Assembly (NCBI GenBank): GCA_006386115.1
Contig: VFIW01000004.1
Location: forward strand, 620,001-684,000
Source of the DNA: Globisporangium splendens
Taxonomy: Eukaryota > Oomycota > Peronosporomycetes > Pythiales > Pythiaceae
Length of the DNA: 64,000 bases
Reading direction: 5' to 3'
Made by a program: the position numbers and the translations under genes. A model generated the notes under the pieces. The model ran no database searches, had not been told where the DNA came from, and saw only the letters and a program-made list of their open reading frames with translations. Each line of letters opens with the position of its first letter. Within the stretch, counting starts at the first letter, position 1. This document shows, piece after piece, positions 44,418-57,762 of the stretch.

Positions 44418-45360
44418 GAAAAAAAAGACGTAAAGGTGACACCACGCCACTTGGCTCCGCGCAGAGGTTATTTCGCGAGTGACGACGGCAAAGCAATAGG
44501 AGAGACAACCAGGAGCGCACTTATATAGGAAGTTTGTATACCACAGAGCAGCGCGGGTTTCCTTTACCACACAGAAAGTCCGACTCGAAAGCGGTACAGC
44601 GTACCAGGTTCACCCAAACTGAAGCCCCAGCTGGTCCGAAAGAATGTTCCTATCTCCCTCTGCAAAACCAGCATCGCGGATGCTTAAAGCTGTTAAGCAC
44701 GCTGTTTCAGATACATTTGGTGTGTCAATACTGCCTCTTTAAAAAGAATATGAGGTCAACCCATGTGTGCGCATTTTCCCAATCTGCATTTTCCTTTCGC
44801 TCGGACGACAATGCTGCGACGGCCATTGGATGATGGAAATGGATATCCTGTCCCCCTACACGCACACACATCCGCACAATCAATGGCGGCGCTTCATGCG
44901 CTCTTTCGCAGCGCACGCGTCGCTTTGCTTTGGAAAAAATCAGGGCGTCAACAGGCGCCACCAGTGACGGATTGGAGGTGACTGACTGACGCGAAGCGCC
45001 CGTTTGCACTGATTAGATTCGCAGCCAGGACGGCAAGATCCATGACGCACATGAGGCGGATCTAAGCGCGCGAGGCGCTCGCTCATGCACCGAGCCGATA
45101 AGGTTTCGCTGTGTCTGTGTATCTGTCTATTCTTAGCGGGCGTACTAAGACTTTTGGGAGGGCGAGTCTTGTCCTCATGCTCAAAATAGTCGTCGCTGAT
45201 GAGGAATGACGCATGCGCGAGCACCATCACACGCAAGCAGAGCAAGATAAAGCACCGCCGCGGCTGCATTTTCCAACTTCAAAGAGAGCTCCAGAACACG
45301 TCGAAAGTTGAACGCAAGGTCTCCTGACCGCTGTTAGTTTACATCTCTCTCCCAGGAAAG
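44418..45360. other. Divergent intergenic spacer
   Basis: About 940 bp. No domain-bearing frame, RNA gene or clear initiator was seen. Confidence 0.5.
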
Positions 45361-46329
45361 ATGGAGAACTCGATCGAAGACAGCTCGTACTCGAAAATCG
45401 CGTGTGGACCGGAGAGCATTGCGCCGAAAGTGCTGCTCGGTATCATCGATGTCGCGGATGTCAACCGGAAAACGTCCTACGCCATCCGCTGCGAGGTACT
45501 CAAGTCCACGTTTGAGTGGACGGTGCAGCGTCGGTGTTCTGAGTTTCTCGAGCTCAAGGACGACCTCGTGGCGTTCTTTGACCGCTGCATGGTACCGCAG
45601 TGCTTTGGATGTCGGTGGTTTTCCCAGTCGCTGAGTGGATTCGAGTTCCCACGGCGCCATTTGCTGAGCTCCCGCGAGTCCGAGGTGATCCAGCATCGCA
45701 AGACTGGACTCGATCAGTTTGCTTGGCTGCTCGCGGCGCACACGTTCTCGACGATCCCAAAGTGCGTCTCGTGCAGCAAGTGGCTGTTTGCGCGCGTGTG
45801 CGACTTCTTTCTCAAGGATGCGACGATTCCACCAAAACTGAGCTTTAAGATCATTCGCAATGCGCTGGAACCGGAAAGCTTTTCAGCGATCGCGGACCCG
45901 AGCAAGAGCAAGATCGAGTTCCGAAAGGGCAACAGCATCATGAAAATGCTGCAAGTCGAGAAGCCCGTGTTCTCCAAGCGGATGCAGCACGAGCGGGCAT
46001 ACACTGACCAGATCAAGAGGAACCAACAGAAAGCCATGCAGCGGAAGTTGTCGTTCCATACCCCCGGGTATCGTGCGCCTACGCATCCTAAAGCTGAAGG
46101 TGGTGGTCAAACCACCACCATCGTCAGCATTGGGGAAATCGCCGCGAACGACGACGACGACGACGAGCAGGAAGGCGTGCTCGAGGACGAACTCGACATG
46201 ACGAGCGTGGAGATAGGCATCTCCATGGACTCGAGCGCACGAAGGCTCGCGCCGCTGCACAATCAATCATCGCAGAATCTGTGGGAGCCCTTGGAATTTG
46301 CGCCTCCAGCAAAAGCCAAATCCGGTTAA
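45361..46329 (+). CDS. PX-domain protein
   Basis: 322 aa, single exon. Residues 25-150 or so form a PX-type phosphoinositide-binding domain: VLLGIIDVADVNRKTSYAIR, then FEWTVQRRCSEFLELKDDL with the RR-x-S-E-F core, then FPRRHLLSSRESEVIQHRKT and a hydrophobic helix. The loop between the RRxSEF strand and the FP motif contains several Cys (MVPQCFGCRW) and is longer than usual. The rest is basic and then acidic (ANDDDDDEQEGVLEDE), probably disordered. PX proteins bind PI3P and act in endosomal sorting. The ATG follows an in-frame upstream stop region, so the start is well placed. Confidence 0.75.
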   Translation: MENSIEDSSYSKIACGPESIAPKVLLGIIDVADVNRKTSYAIRCEVLKSTFEWTVQRRCSEFLELKDDLVAFFDRCMVPQCFGCRWFSQSLSGFEFPRRHLLSSRESEVIQHRKTGLDQFAWLLAAHTFSTIPKCVSCSKWLFARVCDFFLKDATIPPKLSFKIIRNALEPESFSAIADPSKSKIEFRKGNSIMKMLQVEKPVFSKRMQHERAYTDQIKRNQQKAMQRKLSFHTPGYRAPTHPKAEGGGQTTTIVSIGEIAANDDDDDEQEGVLEDELDMTSVEIGISMDSSARRLAPLHNQSSQNLWEPLEFAPPAKAKSG

Positions 46330-46761
46330 AGGCATGCGTGGTGTAGGCGCGCTGGTGCTATGGATGACGCTTATTTACTATGACGTATTTGTTGCTTGCT
46401 ACATGAGCATTTGACAGTCAATGTGCTTTTCACCTTCACTCTTGACTCAAGATGGCTACATTTTTCCTCAGCAAAAGAGCCAGCCAGATATGCTCTCATA
46501 ATTTGCATACTTGAGCGCATCCATGCAAAACGCAAGGTTCTGCCATTTGTGAGACCGTTGAAAACCGGTATGATTCGGAAATGGACCCAAAAGCTCTATT
46601 ATTAATTACAAGGTTTCTTTGACAGGTAATATAGATTCACTTGAAAGGGTTATGCCATTTTGTTGCCTACTACCCACTTTAAAAAGGTTATGTACCGTAC
46701 AAATACCGGTTTTGAGTTTTCCCCAGTCAGTGCTCTTTCCACCATCAGTTTCCTAACGAAA
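46330..46761. other. Intergenic spacer
   Basis: 432 bp between two genes on the same strand, lower in GC. No recognisable element. An in-frame upstream ATG at 46690 would lengthen WDR6 by 24 residues. Confidence 0.4.
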
Positions 46762-49700
46762 ATGGCTGCAAGCGTTGCGCAGCGCGATGACTTCGGCGCC
46801 GCTCCTTACGAGAAGCACGAGTACATTGGCGCCGTGACGCTCGTGCATTTCTCTAACGACGGGTCACTTCTGTACGTGGGCGTGGGCTCCACGCTCTACC
46901 TGTACGACACGACCTCAGGGGACCTCGTCGCGCAACACGACATCCTCACACGCGGCATCCTACATGGAGGCGATTTCGGTACGCTTTTCCGTTTGTTTCT
47001 TGCATTTAAGTAATGCTCAACTGACTGGCAAACCCGCGGCGCCTTCTCTGCGCAAATTGGCGTGTGCATATGATGCATGTAGTCTCGCTTGTGGCGAGTT
47101 CGAAGGATGCGCTTCGCAATGTGGGTGTGTTTTTCGGACAAAAACGCGTCGCGTGTTTCCGCGAGCTCCCGCAAACTGCGCACGAGGCAGCGGCGCAACA
47201 AGAGCTGCGGCGCGTTGGCAAGAAGCACACGAAAGTGTTTGGCGACTGGGTGTTTGACGCGCAGATCCTCTCGCATGAGACCCACCAGAGCGGCGCATTC
47301 CCACTGCTCGCAGTCGGATTCGCGCACAACTTCATCCAGATCTGGGACGCCGAACAGGACCATGTGCTGCGCGCGGTGCAGTGCGCAGAGCGGTGCATTC
47401 TGTACTCGCTAGCGTTCCATGGACGACGGCTGGACGATTTGGTCGTCGCGTCCGGCACGGTGTTCCAGCAAATTCTGTTGTGGAAGCCGATTACTCTCCA
47501 AACCTCGATCGAGAGTGAGGACGCTGCAGTGGTGCCAGCGCAGTGTCTCCACTCCCACGATGGTGTGCTGTTCAAGCTCGAATGGTCCAGCGACGCATCG
47601 ATGCTGGCGTCGGTCTCGGACGACCGCACGGTTCAGCTCTGGTCGAACCGCGACCTTAATGAGTTTCCTGATAAAGCTGACAGTGCGACTGCAGCAAGTG
47701 GCTTCCTGCAAACCACAGAGAGTACGCTGGCGTTCATGAGCAAGCTGCAGTCTACGGCTGCTGAGGATGACGCGTCGTCGAATGTCGTGCTATCGAAAGA
47801 GTTCCGCTCGGTGTTCCGCTCCTGGGGCCACTCAGCGCGGCTCTGGGATGTCAAGTTTTGCGCGTTTGGGCTTGCGACCACAAGCGAAGACGCGGTCTGC
47901 AAGATCTGGGACTTCGCTGGCAACTGCGTCGCGAGCCTGCAGGGTCACATGGGCAAGCACGTGTGGCGCGTGGCCGTGCATCCTTCGCAGTCGATTGTCG
48001 CGACGGGAGGCACCGATGGCGCTGTGAAACTCTGGCAGCTGCGCGATCAGGTCAAGTGCACGTCGTCCATTACGCACGCGTTCTGCCAGTCGATCCCGTT
48101 GTACACGGACGACAACAAGCACTTGTACTTGTCGGAGAAGAAGAGCAAGAACACGCTCAGCATTCGCGATATCGTCGTGAATAGCGACCGTGGAGACGTC
48201 GGCTTTGTGGCGACGGAACTCGGTCAGATCTTCCAAATTGACCTGAAAGCAAACACGTCGACATTGTTCTACACATTCGGGTTAGGCAGCAGCAGCGGCG
48301 CAGACGACGGAAGTCAACAAGAAGAGACTGGAAACGAGAAAAAGAAGCAGCCGCGAGCGGCGAATCTGTCTGCATTCTCGATGGACGCAAGCAACACAAT
48401 GTTGCTTGGTGGCGACGCGACTGGCGTTGCCTCGATTGTCGACATCGCGACTGCGACGTTGAAATGTTCCTGGAAGGCGCATGAAACGCGCATCATGAAG
48501 CTGTGGTGGAGATCGCGGGATATGAAAAGCGACAATGGCTCGCTCTTCACAAGCGGTGCCGATGGCACGCTTCGGGAATGGCGGGCGGTTGGTGGAGATG
48601 CGGCGTTGCGCATGGAGCTCGTGGTGTCGTACAAGTGCCCAGGAAAATGTGCGGCGTCGTCGCTGTTGGTGGTCGATCGCAGCGTCTCCAGAAATGTCGT
48701 GTGTGGCGATGGCCGAGGCAACGTGTTTGCGTTTATCCGGTCGCTGGATCGTGAATGTGATTCTGAGGAAGTTATTGCGCCGAGCCACGTGCTCAAGGGT
48801 GCGCATGGCCGTGAACAAGTCACGTCTTTGCTGTTCCACGACCGCGTGTTGCTGTCGGGCGGCCACGATGGGTATATTTGCTCGTACTTGTCCGAATTCG
48901 ACGCCGATGGTGCTCTAAAGCTGACCCACATCGGCCGCGACTCGATCAAAGGCATGGCGACGATCAAAGATCTCTGGTGGAACGACAACGACGAGCTGCT
49001 CGTGCTCGGTTTCTACGCGTCACAGGCGATTCTCCACAACTTCACGGCCCAGTATCGATTGTTCAGCATCGAATGCGGCGGCTGGCGGCGTCCACATGCG
49101 CTTGTCACCAAGCATACACCTGGTTCGGCCTCGCTTCCGATGCACACGTTCCTCTTCACGCCGCCGGCGGTGTCGAAAAAAGCCGATATCGAGTTAAAGG
49201 TGCACTCTGCGATCATCACCGGCGCAGAGTACGAAAAGGAACAGGGACCTCTACCTACGATCGGGAACCAGAGCTCGCTGCATCACTTGTACCACGGCAA
49301 GATGACGTCCGCGGCCGTGATGATTGGGAACCGCTTGGTCACGGCAGCCGAAGACAACAGCCTCAAACTGCACATTCAACGCGCCTCCATTAACCAAAAG
49401 AAGACGCGCTGGGTGTGTGTCTCGTCGAGTGTCGCGCACACGACAACGGTGCGTGCGCTGTCTGCGTTCCGATTGTCGTCGGCGAGTGCGCACATCCTAT
49501 TGTCTGGTGGCGGCAAGCAGACCATCAATGTGTGGAGAGTGCGCGACGGTCTGGACGTGCTTGAGCTCGTTTGCAGCTTTGAGAAAGACGAGTTGCTCCA
49601 GGATCACCGCATTCTTGGAATCGAGACGTTTGCGCTTCCAGGTGGGGACAACAACGATCGCTATCGCCTCGTGACGGCGTGCAACTCGGAAGGCGTGATC

Positions 49701-50354
49701 CAACTACTGATGTTGGACTTGGAACTCGCCAGGTTGACCGAACTGGGCGAGTGTAGCTCGTCCAAGAAGCCGATTCTCTCCTGCGCGAGTTTCCAGCGTG
49801 GCGATGACGCCGCGATCTTGGCTGTGGGCTCCACGGACGGTATGGTGAATCTCTGGAACTTTGCCAAATTTTTGCGTTCTTTTTCATCTCCTCAAGAGTT
49901 TGCAGCCGGCACGTTGCTGAAGGAACTGATGCCAAGTGTGTCCTACATGGGCCACGACTTTGGCGCCAACTGCGTGACGATTGTCGGCGGTCTGGACAAC
50001 AAGTCGTTCACGGTGCTCAGTGGCGGTGACGACCAGAATGTGCGGCTTCACGAGCTCACACTCGATACACTGGAGACCTTGAACGACGTCCGCGCTGTCA
50101 ACGCGAGCGGCTCGGCGATCAAAGCGATCTACTCCGATGGTCGCGTCGTGTTCATCGCTGGCTACGACCAACGCGTGAGCAAATGGCGCATCGTGGTGGA
50201 CGCAGTCACTGGCTGCAAGACACTGGAATGGCAATGTGCGGCGTTCTCGGAGTGCGCCGATATTGCAGACGTCGCCGTCTTGGAGGATGATGAGGAAGCG
50301 CACACCGTCGTGGTCGTCGGCCAGGGCTTGCAAACGATCCGCTTCCGTCAATAG
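46762..50354 (+). CDS. WDR6: WDR6-like WD40 protein
   Basis: Exon 1 is 46762-46978 and exon 2 is 47083-50354, giving 1162 aa. Many WD40 blades are visible. The region FQQILLWKPI, LEWSSDASMLASVSDDRTVQ and GHSARLWDVKF, TTSEDAVCKIWDFAGN, GHMGKHVWRVAVHPSQSIVA follows the order characteristic of WDR6 (yeast Rtt10), whose first propeller has this ASGT-LLW and SEDAxxxIW pattern. WDR6 partners FTSJ1/Trm7 to 2'-O-methylate position 34 of selected tRNAs. The start is the ATG in an AAAATGGCT context that opens the conserved EYIGAVTLVHFSNDGSLLYV. The intron is short (104 nt) with a GTACGC donor. Confidence 0.85.
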
Positions 50355-50785
50355 AAGCACATTCACCTGTCCCTGAAGTTTTGTCGAATAGAGCATGAGA
50401 AAATCAACAAGAGGTAGATGAGCAGCAGTGGCGCACTCGAAAAATGCATTTTGTTGCTGTCATTGACTTTTATCTTGATCGTGCAGACATTCTTTTGCTC
50501 CTCCAGGAAGGCGAGACGCGGAATGAGAAAACCAAAAAGCCATGTGCATTCTCCGAACAAATATGACCCACATACCCTATCTGTTCACAGACGCGCGAAG
50601 TCGATTTCATTTTCGAAAAGGAAACTGGAAGCAGACTAGCATGCGGGCAAATCAAAATCCATCTTCATCATCTTCGTAAACGCATGCAGATTCTCTTGTT
50701 TTTTTTTTGTGTCTCTTTCAGTGTTTCTTTTGCTTTTTCTGCTTTTTTTTACTTGGTCAATTCTGTTTTTGTAGTCTCTGTCTGC
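50355..50785. other. Convergent spacer
   Basis: About 430 bp between WDR6 and ATG8 ends, with T-rich tracts near 50695-50755. Nothing else seen. Confidence 0.5.
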
Positions 50786-51446
<661 letters not shown>

Positions 51447-53766
51447 GGTGGTTCGTGTACGTTTACTTCCAAAAAACTGCACACCAGCACACAGCGACAA
51501 CAACAGCATTAGTCGTCACACTCAAATGCGCTCGCAGGCACATTTCTTTCAGTCAATAATCCCACAAACTCCACTCCATCGAGCAGCATCCACAACAAAT
51601 ACAACAAAAAAATCGAATTTTCGCCCCCCGCAAAAATCATCCGCCACCTTATCCACACACGCAGACGCTCACAAAGCAGAGAGCATCCACACACCGCATA
51701 CATACACACACGCAGACACTAGCCGCCGCCGTCACCATCAGCGGCGGCGCCTCGCACGAAGGAAGCGCTGACTCGTTCTTTTACCTTGAGACGTTTCTTG
51801 TGTGTGTGTTTTCTTTTTGCCTGTGCTTCTTCTTGGGCGGCGGCGCTGGTTTTTGTTCCACCCACAGAAGAACGTTTTCTCAGACAAGGAGGCGGCGGAC
51901 GGAAGGGGGCGAGGGAAGCCAGGGTGGAATAATAAATCGGAGCAGCTGCCAGCACTAACTCGTAGTGTTTTAGCGATAAATCGGAGAGACCAGAAATGAG
52001 GAGATTCGAGAATGCACTGGAGTCTATGGACTCGGGAGAGCACGGAAAGGGGTAGGGGCTGTGCTAAATCCTTCAAGTTCCTTTCCCATCCCTTCATTGG
52101 CCAAACGACGTTGAAGCCTGCATTGGATTGCGCAGCATTGGGAGAAGCTAGAAGACCAGTACGGATTCCTGCAATTTTACAGTGTACGAGCAGCACAAAC
52201 TGGATTACTATACAACATGAAACAGCACTCATACTGGGCAAATAGTCGAAACAGAACTCGCTACGTTCATCGCACGAAAGGTTTTCTTCTGTCTTCTTTA
52301 TGGGCAAGTGCAACTTCAATTTCGATGGTGAAGTTGCCAACACGCGCGTGAATGCATGCATGGATTCAGTCTGTCATTCCGTCTGTCGTTCGCTTGCAGC
52401 GTTGTGTCGGACAGGTGCGTCGGCATAGAGCAGTTCTCTTCTGTCTGAGTCGGTGGCACATGAGAGAAGGACGCTGAAAGGTCTGCTCAAGCGCACGCAG
52501 ACGAGCGAGAACACTGGCGTCTTCCCACCACGCGGCAGTGCGAGAGCAATGGAGCATGCCTGAGGGGGATACAACAGACGCAGATCGTCCTAAAGAGCGA
52601 ACGCTGGTACACAGCATCCATGAAGAGCGTACACGAAAAACGAAGACATACATGACCGCGCAGGTATTAGAGAACAGACGCTGAACACTGCTGTGCTGCT
52701 GTCATACGCAGAGACATTTCGAGGTGTTCTAAGCGGCGTTTTCTGTTTTTCTTCGCCGAAGGTTGCGATGACGATGATCCTATGCGTGCTGCTTGTGTGT
52801 TCGCAGGAAACCACAGCGAACATGACCGCGATGCAACAACGACGCATTAGATGTGGATCATGCGTTTGCCGCCGATTCCTCAGTGTGCATGCGTGTGGCT
52901 TTGCTGTCGATATGCGCTTGCTCACATTGAACTGAACGTGGCGGCACTGAATGCGCGGAAGCGCCAGCATGTCCGGATCCAAGCACGCAACTTTTCAGCG
53001 TGGCGTGCGCTGTGTGGAGAACATGCCCCACTTTTACGGCTTGGCTACACAATTGATGTCAAATGTGGGTACGCTTGCTGTCGCAAGTGACGTGGACCAC
53101 GTCGTTTCGACCACTCGAGCTATTCGCCCAGTGCGAAGGATGGAGAATGATTGTCTTGGGTAAAAAATAGCTCAGAAAAGTTTCATGCGCTGGAAAATTA
53201 CATGCCACGCTCTGTCCGCTGATTGGCCATTATTTTCGCTCGTCTCCAAAAAACCTCAGCAAGAGCCCTTCCCCGCAGAACCTTTTCTTTCGACCTGGTG
53301 TGTTTTATTTCCGTTCTCCCCCTTCCCCCTGCAAAGAAAAAAAACCTGCGGCCTTCCCCCCTCCTTTTCCTCGCTGCAACGAAGCAAACCCACTCACAAC
53401 TGAGTCGCCGCGCCGAAGGAAAGCACCGAAGAAACCGCCACTTCGCCTTCTTCTTCCTCTTCCTCTCTCTCTCTCTCTCCGTACGTGGATATGTGAGACG
53501 CCATGCGTGTGTATATGTGCGTTAGGACTCTGTGTGTGCGCGCGCCTGTGTATGTGCATCTTCTTTCGTGGGAAGATACCCGCTCTCCATATGGGGAAAT
53601 GGGTGCGGGGTCCCGATCTTTTTTCCTTCCTCTTCTGTGTGGCGTTGTCATGTCGGAAGATGGTGGTGCTTTCTGGCGAGTGACAGGTCGATATGTGCGG
53701 GGAGAGGAACTAACCTTTTATGAACGTGTGTGTGTGGTGCAGCCTCATTTTCAACTAAAAACAGCC
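51447..53766. other. Divergent intergenic spacer
   Basis: About 2.3 kb between ATG8 and Rab1 starts. Pyrimidine and CT runs lie near 53461-53480. Several short frames on both strands lack any domain. No RNA gene was seen. Confidence 0.5.
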
Positions 53767-54722
<956 letters not shown>

Positions 54723-55945
54723 GCAGTCGGATGATTTATTGCTGTGATTTTCCGCGGTTCTCCGAGTCTCCCACGTCAGTCGTCGCCATTTCGTCTGCGT
54801 TTCTCTCTCTCTCTCTTTTTTTTCTGGTTGAGTGGGTAGATTGCCAATGCGCACTCGACGGAAAAGCAACCAGTGGAGAAGAAAAGCGGTGAGTACTTCT
54901 TTTTGGTTGAAGAGAGAGAGAGAAAAGCGATGTGCGAGCATGGGATTTGAAGAAAACGAAACAGGAACAGCATCAAAACTCTATTTTTCTCTCCTTGCAT
55001 TTTCTCTGTTGGCTGAAATCAAGATAGGAACTGCGCAGCGGCTGCTAGAGAATGCTCTGGTCTGGTTGTGTGCGCTTTCTAATATAAAAATCAGTTTTTC
55101 TTCTTTTCTACATGGACAATGCTGGGGTTCTGTGTGTGTGTGCTGAGGCTAATGGGCTCTGACTATGGAAGCAGCCGCTGCTGATGTGGGTCTTTGTAAA
55201 GAAGATACTCAAACTCGGACTGCCGCTTCTGGAGTTTGACGGATTGAAGAATCCAATCTGATGGACCGGAAAAGGACAATGGACAAACACCAGGTAAGTC
55301 ACCCAGCAGCAAATCCCTGCATCTTGATACATTTGCTAGCTGACCTGGGCTGACGACTTTAATCTTGCCAGCTTTCTAATCGTGCATGAATGGTGCAAAA
55401 CGCGAGAGATTTGTCAGCAACAATATGACAGAAATCACAAATGGAGCATGGAGACACCTTGAGCACTTTGTCTGCTTTGGCACCGCTGAGATTGGAGCCG
55501 ACCATGTGCGTCACGCATGACGTGGATAAGGCAGAGCTACAGCATGATTTCCACGTGAGAATCCATCCGGCACAGCAGTTCGAGACCTCGGCATGCTTCC
55601 TACCATACGTTGCCACCGTGATCTTGCACCAGTTTCGCGAGGTAGTATCTATTTCGACGCACAACAAGAGAGTCGATTGACCCGGCATATTTTAACCAAC
55701 TAGTAAGAGCAGGGCTGCACTGCGTCGAACTTACGATGACACTTTTCCCGTGCAGCCGTTGAATATAATGCGACAGCCCTGCATTTGAAGCAATGCACAC
55801 ATTAGCAACAGCAGATTAGGAGACTCTTGATAAAGCCGTGCATGCCTAAATGCACACGCCTGCATTACTTTGAAAATGAGCGATTCCGTCTTATTGAGCT
55901 TCCCCCCTGCACCTGCACACACTACACAGTGACAGTGCCTTTGAA
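54723..55945. other. Intergenic spacer
   Basis: About 1.2 kb. CT and GA runs occur at about 54801-54816 and 54911-54921. Overlapping frames on the minus strand (55800-55600 and 55688-55359) are adjacent in different phases and might be a decayed gene, but no family is recognised. Confidence 0.45.
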
Positions 55946-56179
55946 TCAGAGCATAACGCGACGCTTCATTGCAGTCTTGCCTGAGGATGTGCTTGCCGAC
56001 TTGGCAGCCTTCAGTTGGCTTTTCGCGGGCACTGCTGGTGTGCGCACATTGAAGAAGCTGTCGGCTTTCTTTTGCGCGTCGTGCTTCGCGATCGCAGCGC
56101 GTTGCTGCTTCTCTGCATCGGTGACCACGCGGCGCTCATGGCGGCTCGTCGGTCCACTCGGTCCATTGATCGCGAACAT
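55946..56179 (-). CDS. Small basic protein of unknown function
   Basis: 77 aa from the ATG at 56179: it begins MFAINGPSGPTSRHERRVVT and ends GKTAMKRRVML. It is rich in Lys, Arg and Ala, has a predicted helix (DAEKQQRAAIAKHDAQKKAD) and lacks membrane segments or cysteines. GC content and codon choice resemble the neighbouring real genes, and the frame is open a few codons upstream (to a TTG) before a stop. It is divergent from SEC13 with 278 bp between, as expected for a shared promoter. No family is recognised, and it could be the last exon of a longer gene. Confidence 0.45.
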   Translation of the reverse strand: MFAINGPSGPTSRHERRVVTDAEKQQRAAIAKHDAQKKADSFFNVRTPAVPAKSQLKAAKSASTSSGKTAMKRRVML

Positions 56180-56457
56180 GTTGCCGCCGCCTTTGTTCAA
56201 ATTGTCAACAACGTTTCAAAAGTCCAAAATAGTTGCACTTTCATGTAGACCGCTCTACAAAGTATTCCCACAAAACAGTGTAGAACCTCAATGCGCGACG
56301 ATCTATATAACTGTTTCACAAAGCATTGTGGAACACTATTTGGATCATGCATTTTCAGAGAGAGTCCACTGTTCGAAAGATCACGGTCATGCCATCTCAC
56401 CAGCATGCAGGTGTCACGCAGAGAGAGATCAATTAGACCGAAACGCAGGAGGGCGAG

Positions 56458-57540
56458 ATGGAGTTCGCGGGGGTTCATGGCGCTGGGGATTACGCCTCGC
56501 AGCAGCAGCAGACGCAGCGGACGCCGCCGGTCACGAGCATCGACACGGAGCACAACGACATGATCAACGACATTCAGCTCGACTACTACGGCAAGCGCCT
56601 CGTGACGTGCTCGGGCGACCGCACGTTCCGCGTGTATGACGTGTCGGAAGCCACAGTCCCCTCGGTCCCGCCGCAGAAACCCGTGTCGTCGGACCCGAAC
56701 GCAGCGCCGCCGAGTGCGCACGTGCTGCAGCACATCGTGCAGCTGCCGGACGACTCGAATGCGCCGATGCACCGCATCGCGTGGGCACACCCGAAGTTTG
56801 GATCCCTGCTCGCGATGGCGTGCCAGGACGGCCGAGTGTACGTGTACCGCGAAGAGCTCCATCCGAACGGTAGCGGTGCGACCGAGTGGCGCCTGAAATA
56901 CATGCATACGTTCCACTCGCTCGCCGTGCTGAGTATTGCGTGGGCGCCTTATGAATACGGTCTCTGTCTCGCGAGCGCGTCGGCCGATGGCCAAGTGTCG
57001 TTCCTCACGCGCGTGCGAGAAGGGTGGGTGACGTCGTCGTCGTTCGTGAACTCCCAGGACGCCGCGGCGGTCACGTCTGTGAGCTGGGCGCCGTACAACT
57101 CCTTGGGCTCGCAAGGCTCACAGGGTCCGGTGCAGCGCGTGGTCACCGGCTCCGTCAATTTGACCGTGCAGATCTGGCAGTTCGTCGCTCAGGAAAACCA
57201 GTGGACGCTGTCCCACGACACGCTCCGCGGCCACGAGGACTGGGTGCGTGACGTTGCGTGGGCTCCGAACGTCGGTACCCCCGCCAACCTCATCGCGTCG
57301 GGGTCCGACGACCACACAGTGCGCGTCTGGAGCCAGGACGAGATCGATGGTGAGTGGAAGATGCAGCTCGTTCACACATTCCGGTCCCCCGTGTACCGGA
57401 TAAGCTGGTCGCTCACAGGCACCGTACTGAGCGTCGCGGTCGGCGACGACGAGGTCACGTTCTGGAAGCAGCTCAGCGACCACGAGTGGGTGCAGCTCTC
57501 GTCCGTGACCGAAAACGGCGCGCAGGTGCTCAACTCATGA
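56458..57540 (+). CDS. SEC13: SEC13 homolog (COPII coat and nuclear pore)
   Basis: 360 aa, single exon, six WD-type blades. Diagnostic stretches: EHNDMINDIQLDYYGKRLVT, CSGDRTFRVYDV, RIAWAHPKFGSLLAMACQDG, SIAWAPYEYGLCLASASADG, GHEDWVRDVAWAPN, SGSDDHTVRVW and YRISWSLTGTVLSVAVGDDE. The pattern of W-A-H-P and W-A-P-Y repeats is that of SEC13. It pairs with SEC31 to form the COPII cage at ER exit sites and with NUP proteins in the Y-complex of the nuclear pore. A Pro/Ser-rich insert (about residues 65-85) makes it longer than yeast Sec13 (297 aa). Confidence 0.93.
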   Translation: MEFAGVHGAGDYASQQQQTQRTPPVTSIDTEHNDMINDIQLDYYGKRLVTCSGDRTFRVYDVSEATVPSVPPQKPVSSDPNAAPPSAHVLQHIVQLPDDSNAPMHRIAWAHPKFGSLLAMACQDGRVYVYREELHPNGSGATEWRLKYMHTFHSLAVLSIAWAPYEYGLCLASASADGQVSFLTRVREGWVTSSSFVNSQDAAAVTSVSWAPYNSLGSQGSQGPVQRVVTGSVNLTVQIWQFVAQENQWTLSHDTLRGHEDWVRDVAWAPNVGTPANLIASGSDDHTVRVWSQDEIDGEWKMQLVHTFRSPVYRISWSLTGTVLSVAVGDDEVTFWKQLSDHEWVQLSSVTENGAQVLNS

Positions 57541-57762
57541 TCCATTTACACGACAGTAGCAAATGCACATTGCGCCTACAAAGCTTTAAAAAGGGAAAAC
57601 TACAGAGAAGAAACCTGAAAGAAATTCAAATTGACATGAGGTGCTGCATGTGGAGTTTCTTTCTTGTTTTTTTGTTGTTATAAAATGCTAGATGGCGGTC
57701 CTCGACAACTCTCTTTTGTGTAAGCTTTTTCTTGCTCCTGTATCAATATATTAGCGGATGGA

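Noticed and set aside
55359..55800. Two adjacent minus-strand frames that might join into one decayed gene
   Set aside because: No family resemblance and no consistent splice pair; kept only as a remark in the spacer.
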